NCBI RefSeq assembly: GCF_900110955.1
Contig: NZ_FOFR01000026.1
Coordinates: 56,880-120,879 of the forward strand
Reading direction: 5' to 3'
Source: Lentzea xinjiangensis
GTDB taxonomy: Bacteria > Actinomycetota > Actinomycetes > Mycobacteriales > Pseudonocardiaceae
Length of the DNA: 64,000 nt
Shown here: in pieces, positions 62,887 to 64,000 of the stretch
Numbering within the stretch: the first letter of the stretch is position 1
Layout of the letters: every line of letters begins with the position of its first letter
Position numbers and translations under genes: made by a program
Notes under the pieces: generated by a model
What the model was told of the DNA's origin: nothing
What the model saw: the letters and a program-made list of their open reading frames with translations, nothing else
Database searches by the model: none

Positions 62887-63946
62887 TGTACTGACCTGAA
62901 AGGTTCGGAACGCGGCTGGCGGGTGGCTGGCCTTTGAGTGCGGTGTGACCGCGGTGGTGATTGTAGGTGTGAAGCCACCGCGGGAACGCCTCGCGGCGCT
63001 CGGTTTCGGTGCGGTAGGGGCGGGCGTAAGCCCATTCGTCGAGCAGGGTGCGGTTGAAGCGCTCCACCTTGCCGTTGGTCTGGGGACGGTAGGGACGGGT
63101 GCGTTTGTGCGTGATCCCGGCGTCGGCCAGGGTGTCGCGCCAGAGCAGGGAGCGGTAGCACGACCCGTTGTCGGTGAGCACCCGCTCGACGGTGATTCCG
63201 CTGGCGTGGAAGAAGGTCTGCGCTCGCTGCCAGAACGCGACGGCGGTTTCCTTGGTCTCGTCGGGCAGGATTTCGCTGTAGGCGAGGCGGGAGTGGTCGT
63301 CCACGGCGTTGTGCAGGTAGCTGTAGCCGAGGTTGGGCCGGCCGCCGACCTTGCGGCGCCGGGCGGGGTCGCGGTGTGCGGAGCTGTTGCGCTGGCCGGC
63401 TTGCCTGCCGTGGATCTTGTGGCCGCCGCCGTCGGGGATGTTGCCCAGCTTCTTGATGTCGACGTGGACGAGCTCGCCCGGCGTGGCGCGTTCGTAGCGG
63501 CGCACCGGCTGCCCGGTGGCGCGGTCCACGTGGCGGAGCCGGGCCAGGCCGTAGCGGGTCAGCACCCGGTGCACGGTCGAGGGCACCAGCCCGAGCAGAT
63601 ACGCGATCCGCGCAGGTCCCCACCGCCGCGCCAGGCGGACCTTGATGATCCGCCGTTCGGTGCGCGTCGGGGTCCGGCGCGGGCACGCCAGCGGGCGGGA
63701 GGACCGGTCGGCCATGCCCGCCGTGCCGAGTTCGCGGTAGCGGCCGGCCCACCGCTGCGCCGTGCTGACCGACACCTGGAATCGCTCAGCGGCCCGCCGA
63801 ACAGGCCATTCATCCTCGACGACACACCGGGCAAGACGTAGCCTGCCCAGCTCGGTCAGCGGTGCGTTAGCGTGAGTAATCGAGGGCCTCCTGGCTAGCC
63901 GGTGCAGATGTCGCAATCCACACCGAACCCGGAGGCCCTCCCTCAT
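62882..63946 (-). CDS. IS481-family transposase (DDE)
   Basis: 354 residues from ATG 63946; the conserved protein starts later, at THANAPLTELGRLRLARCVV, where AGGAGG (63887-63892) lies six bases before an ATT codon (63880-63878), a possible real start giving about 332 residues. N-terminal HTH (AAERFQVSVSTAQRWAGRYR, then RIAYLLGLVPSTVHRVLTRY), and an rve-type catalytic core with Asp in GELVHVDIKKLG, Asp in ERVLTDNGSCYRS and Glu in TNGKVERFNRTLLDEWAYAR. The last Ser codon spans the IS end and the stop codon TAG belongs to the CTAG of the target site. Confidence 0.9.
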   Translation of the reverse strand: MREGLRVRCGLRHLHRLARRPSITHANAPLTELGRLRLARCVVEDEWPVRRAAERFQVSVSTAQRWAGRYRELGTAGMADRSSRPLACPRRTPTRTERRIIKVRLARRWGPARIAYLLGLVPSTVHRVLTRYGLARLRHVDRATGQPVRRYERATPGELVHVDIKKLGNIPDGGGHKIHGRQAGQRNSSAHRDPARRRKVGGRPNLGYSYLHNAVDDHSRLAYSEILPDETKETAVAFWQRAQTFFHASGITVERVLTDNGSCYRSLLWRDTLADAGITHKRTRPYRPQTNGKVERFNRTLLDEWAYARPYRTETERREAFPRWLHTYNHHRGHTALKGQPPASRVPNLSGQYS

Positions 63947-64000
63947 GCCAAGATCATCCGATCACGTGTCGGACCGTTCGCAACCTCGCTGGGCAGTACA
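62887..64000 (-). mobile_element. IS481-family insertion sequence, complete, right end at the window edge
   Basis: 1114 bp. The left end starts TGTACTGACCTGAAAGGTTC (62887 onward) and the right end, read on the minus strand from 64000, is TGTACTGCCCAGCGAGGTTG. The first 25 bases match at 20 positions, with TGTACTG identical. It holds one transposase gene reading toward the universal stress protein. Size and ends agree with the IS481 family (about 1.0-1.1 kb). An intact transposase and clear ends suggest a recent and possibly active copy. Confidence 0.85.

Noticed and set aside
1..64000. CRISPR array, tRNA or rRNA genes, plasmid origin
   Set aside because: Reading both strands I found no spaced direct repeats of CRISPR type, no tRNA-like cloverleaf with a GTTCGANTC arm, no rRNA sequence and no iteron or replication gene.

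Overview
The window reads as chromosome of a high-GC actinomycete. Coding is dense with strong third-position GC, there are many GTG starts, genes couple through ATGA or GTGA overlaps, and families typical of Pseudonocardiaceae (Lentzea, Saccharothrix or Actinosynnema-like) are present: DUF3040, DUF6292, DUF6221, DUF4383, DUF3618 and Rho_N-tailed small proteins. The genus is inferred from family content only. I see no tRNA, rRNA or CRISPR array.

Layout. 1-4.4 kb: the 3' end of an EF-G-like translation factor, an endonuclease/exonuclease/phosphatase protein, a secreted protein of unknown role and a secreted GH92 mannosidase. 4.9-11.5 kb: a sugar operon with a zinc alcohol dehydrogenase, UDP-xylose synthase, a carbamoyltransferase, GT2 and GT9 glycosyltransferases and UDP-glucose dehydrogenase. 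11.5-14.3 kb: an aldehyde dehydrogenase facing a ChaB/Rho_N stress protein and an epimerase. 14.3-20.4 kb: a seven-gene operon with all the enzymes for nucleotide-activated heptose (GmhB, GmhA, HldE), three more glycosyltransferases including a second GT9, and an SDR. The two sugar operons together look like machinery for a carbamoylated, heptose- and uronate/xylose-containing glycan in an organism without LPS.

20.4-24.5 kb: a broken PAP2 phosphatase gene, then a stress block (SDR, P450, Rho_N protein, membrane protein, hemerythrin). 24.5-31.2 kb: a divergent locus around a Zur-box-like operator. A 2OG-Fe(II) dioxygenase and an MFS exporter lie on one side; a FecB/FecCD/ATPase importer, a DUF364 heavy-metal-chelation-type protein and a cysteine-synthase-like PLP enzyme lie on the other. 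This is the best candidate for an undescribed system: a small metal-chelator synthesis, export and uptake unit without NRPS genes. 31.2-40 kb: small stress genes, TrmO and SelO, two lipoproteins, HNH, LysR with a TDT transporter, an MFS gene remnant and a secreted protein-arginine deiminase. 40-45.2 kb: two tandem secreted GH30 hydrolases with a divergent LacI regulator.

45.2-55 kb: many short stress-type genes (DUF6292, cysteine dioxygenase, RecQ plus a hydrolase, DUF2231, a membrane-envelope operon, an MBL-fold enzyme). 55-59.6 kb: a compact type III PKS cluster (SDR, PKS, acyl-CoA dehydrogenase, methyltransferase, UbiA prenyltransferase). 59.6-62.9 kb: DUF4383, a small helical protein, an alcohol dehydrogenase pair and a universal stress protein. 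62.9-64 kb: a complete IS481-family element whose right end is the last base of the window.

A theme runs through the window. About 19 genes or operons have a promoter reading GNNT (often GTTT), 14-16 bases, then GGGTA[C/T/G/A], which resembles the SigB-type stress promoter of Streptomyces. In ten genes the -10 hexamer ends only 8-10 bases before the start codon, predicting leaderless or nearly leaderless mRNAs. The window is therefore rich in members of one stress regulon.
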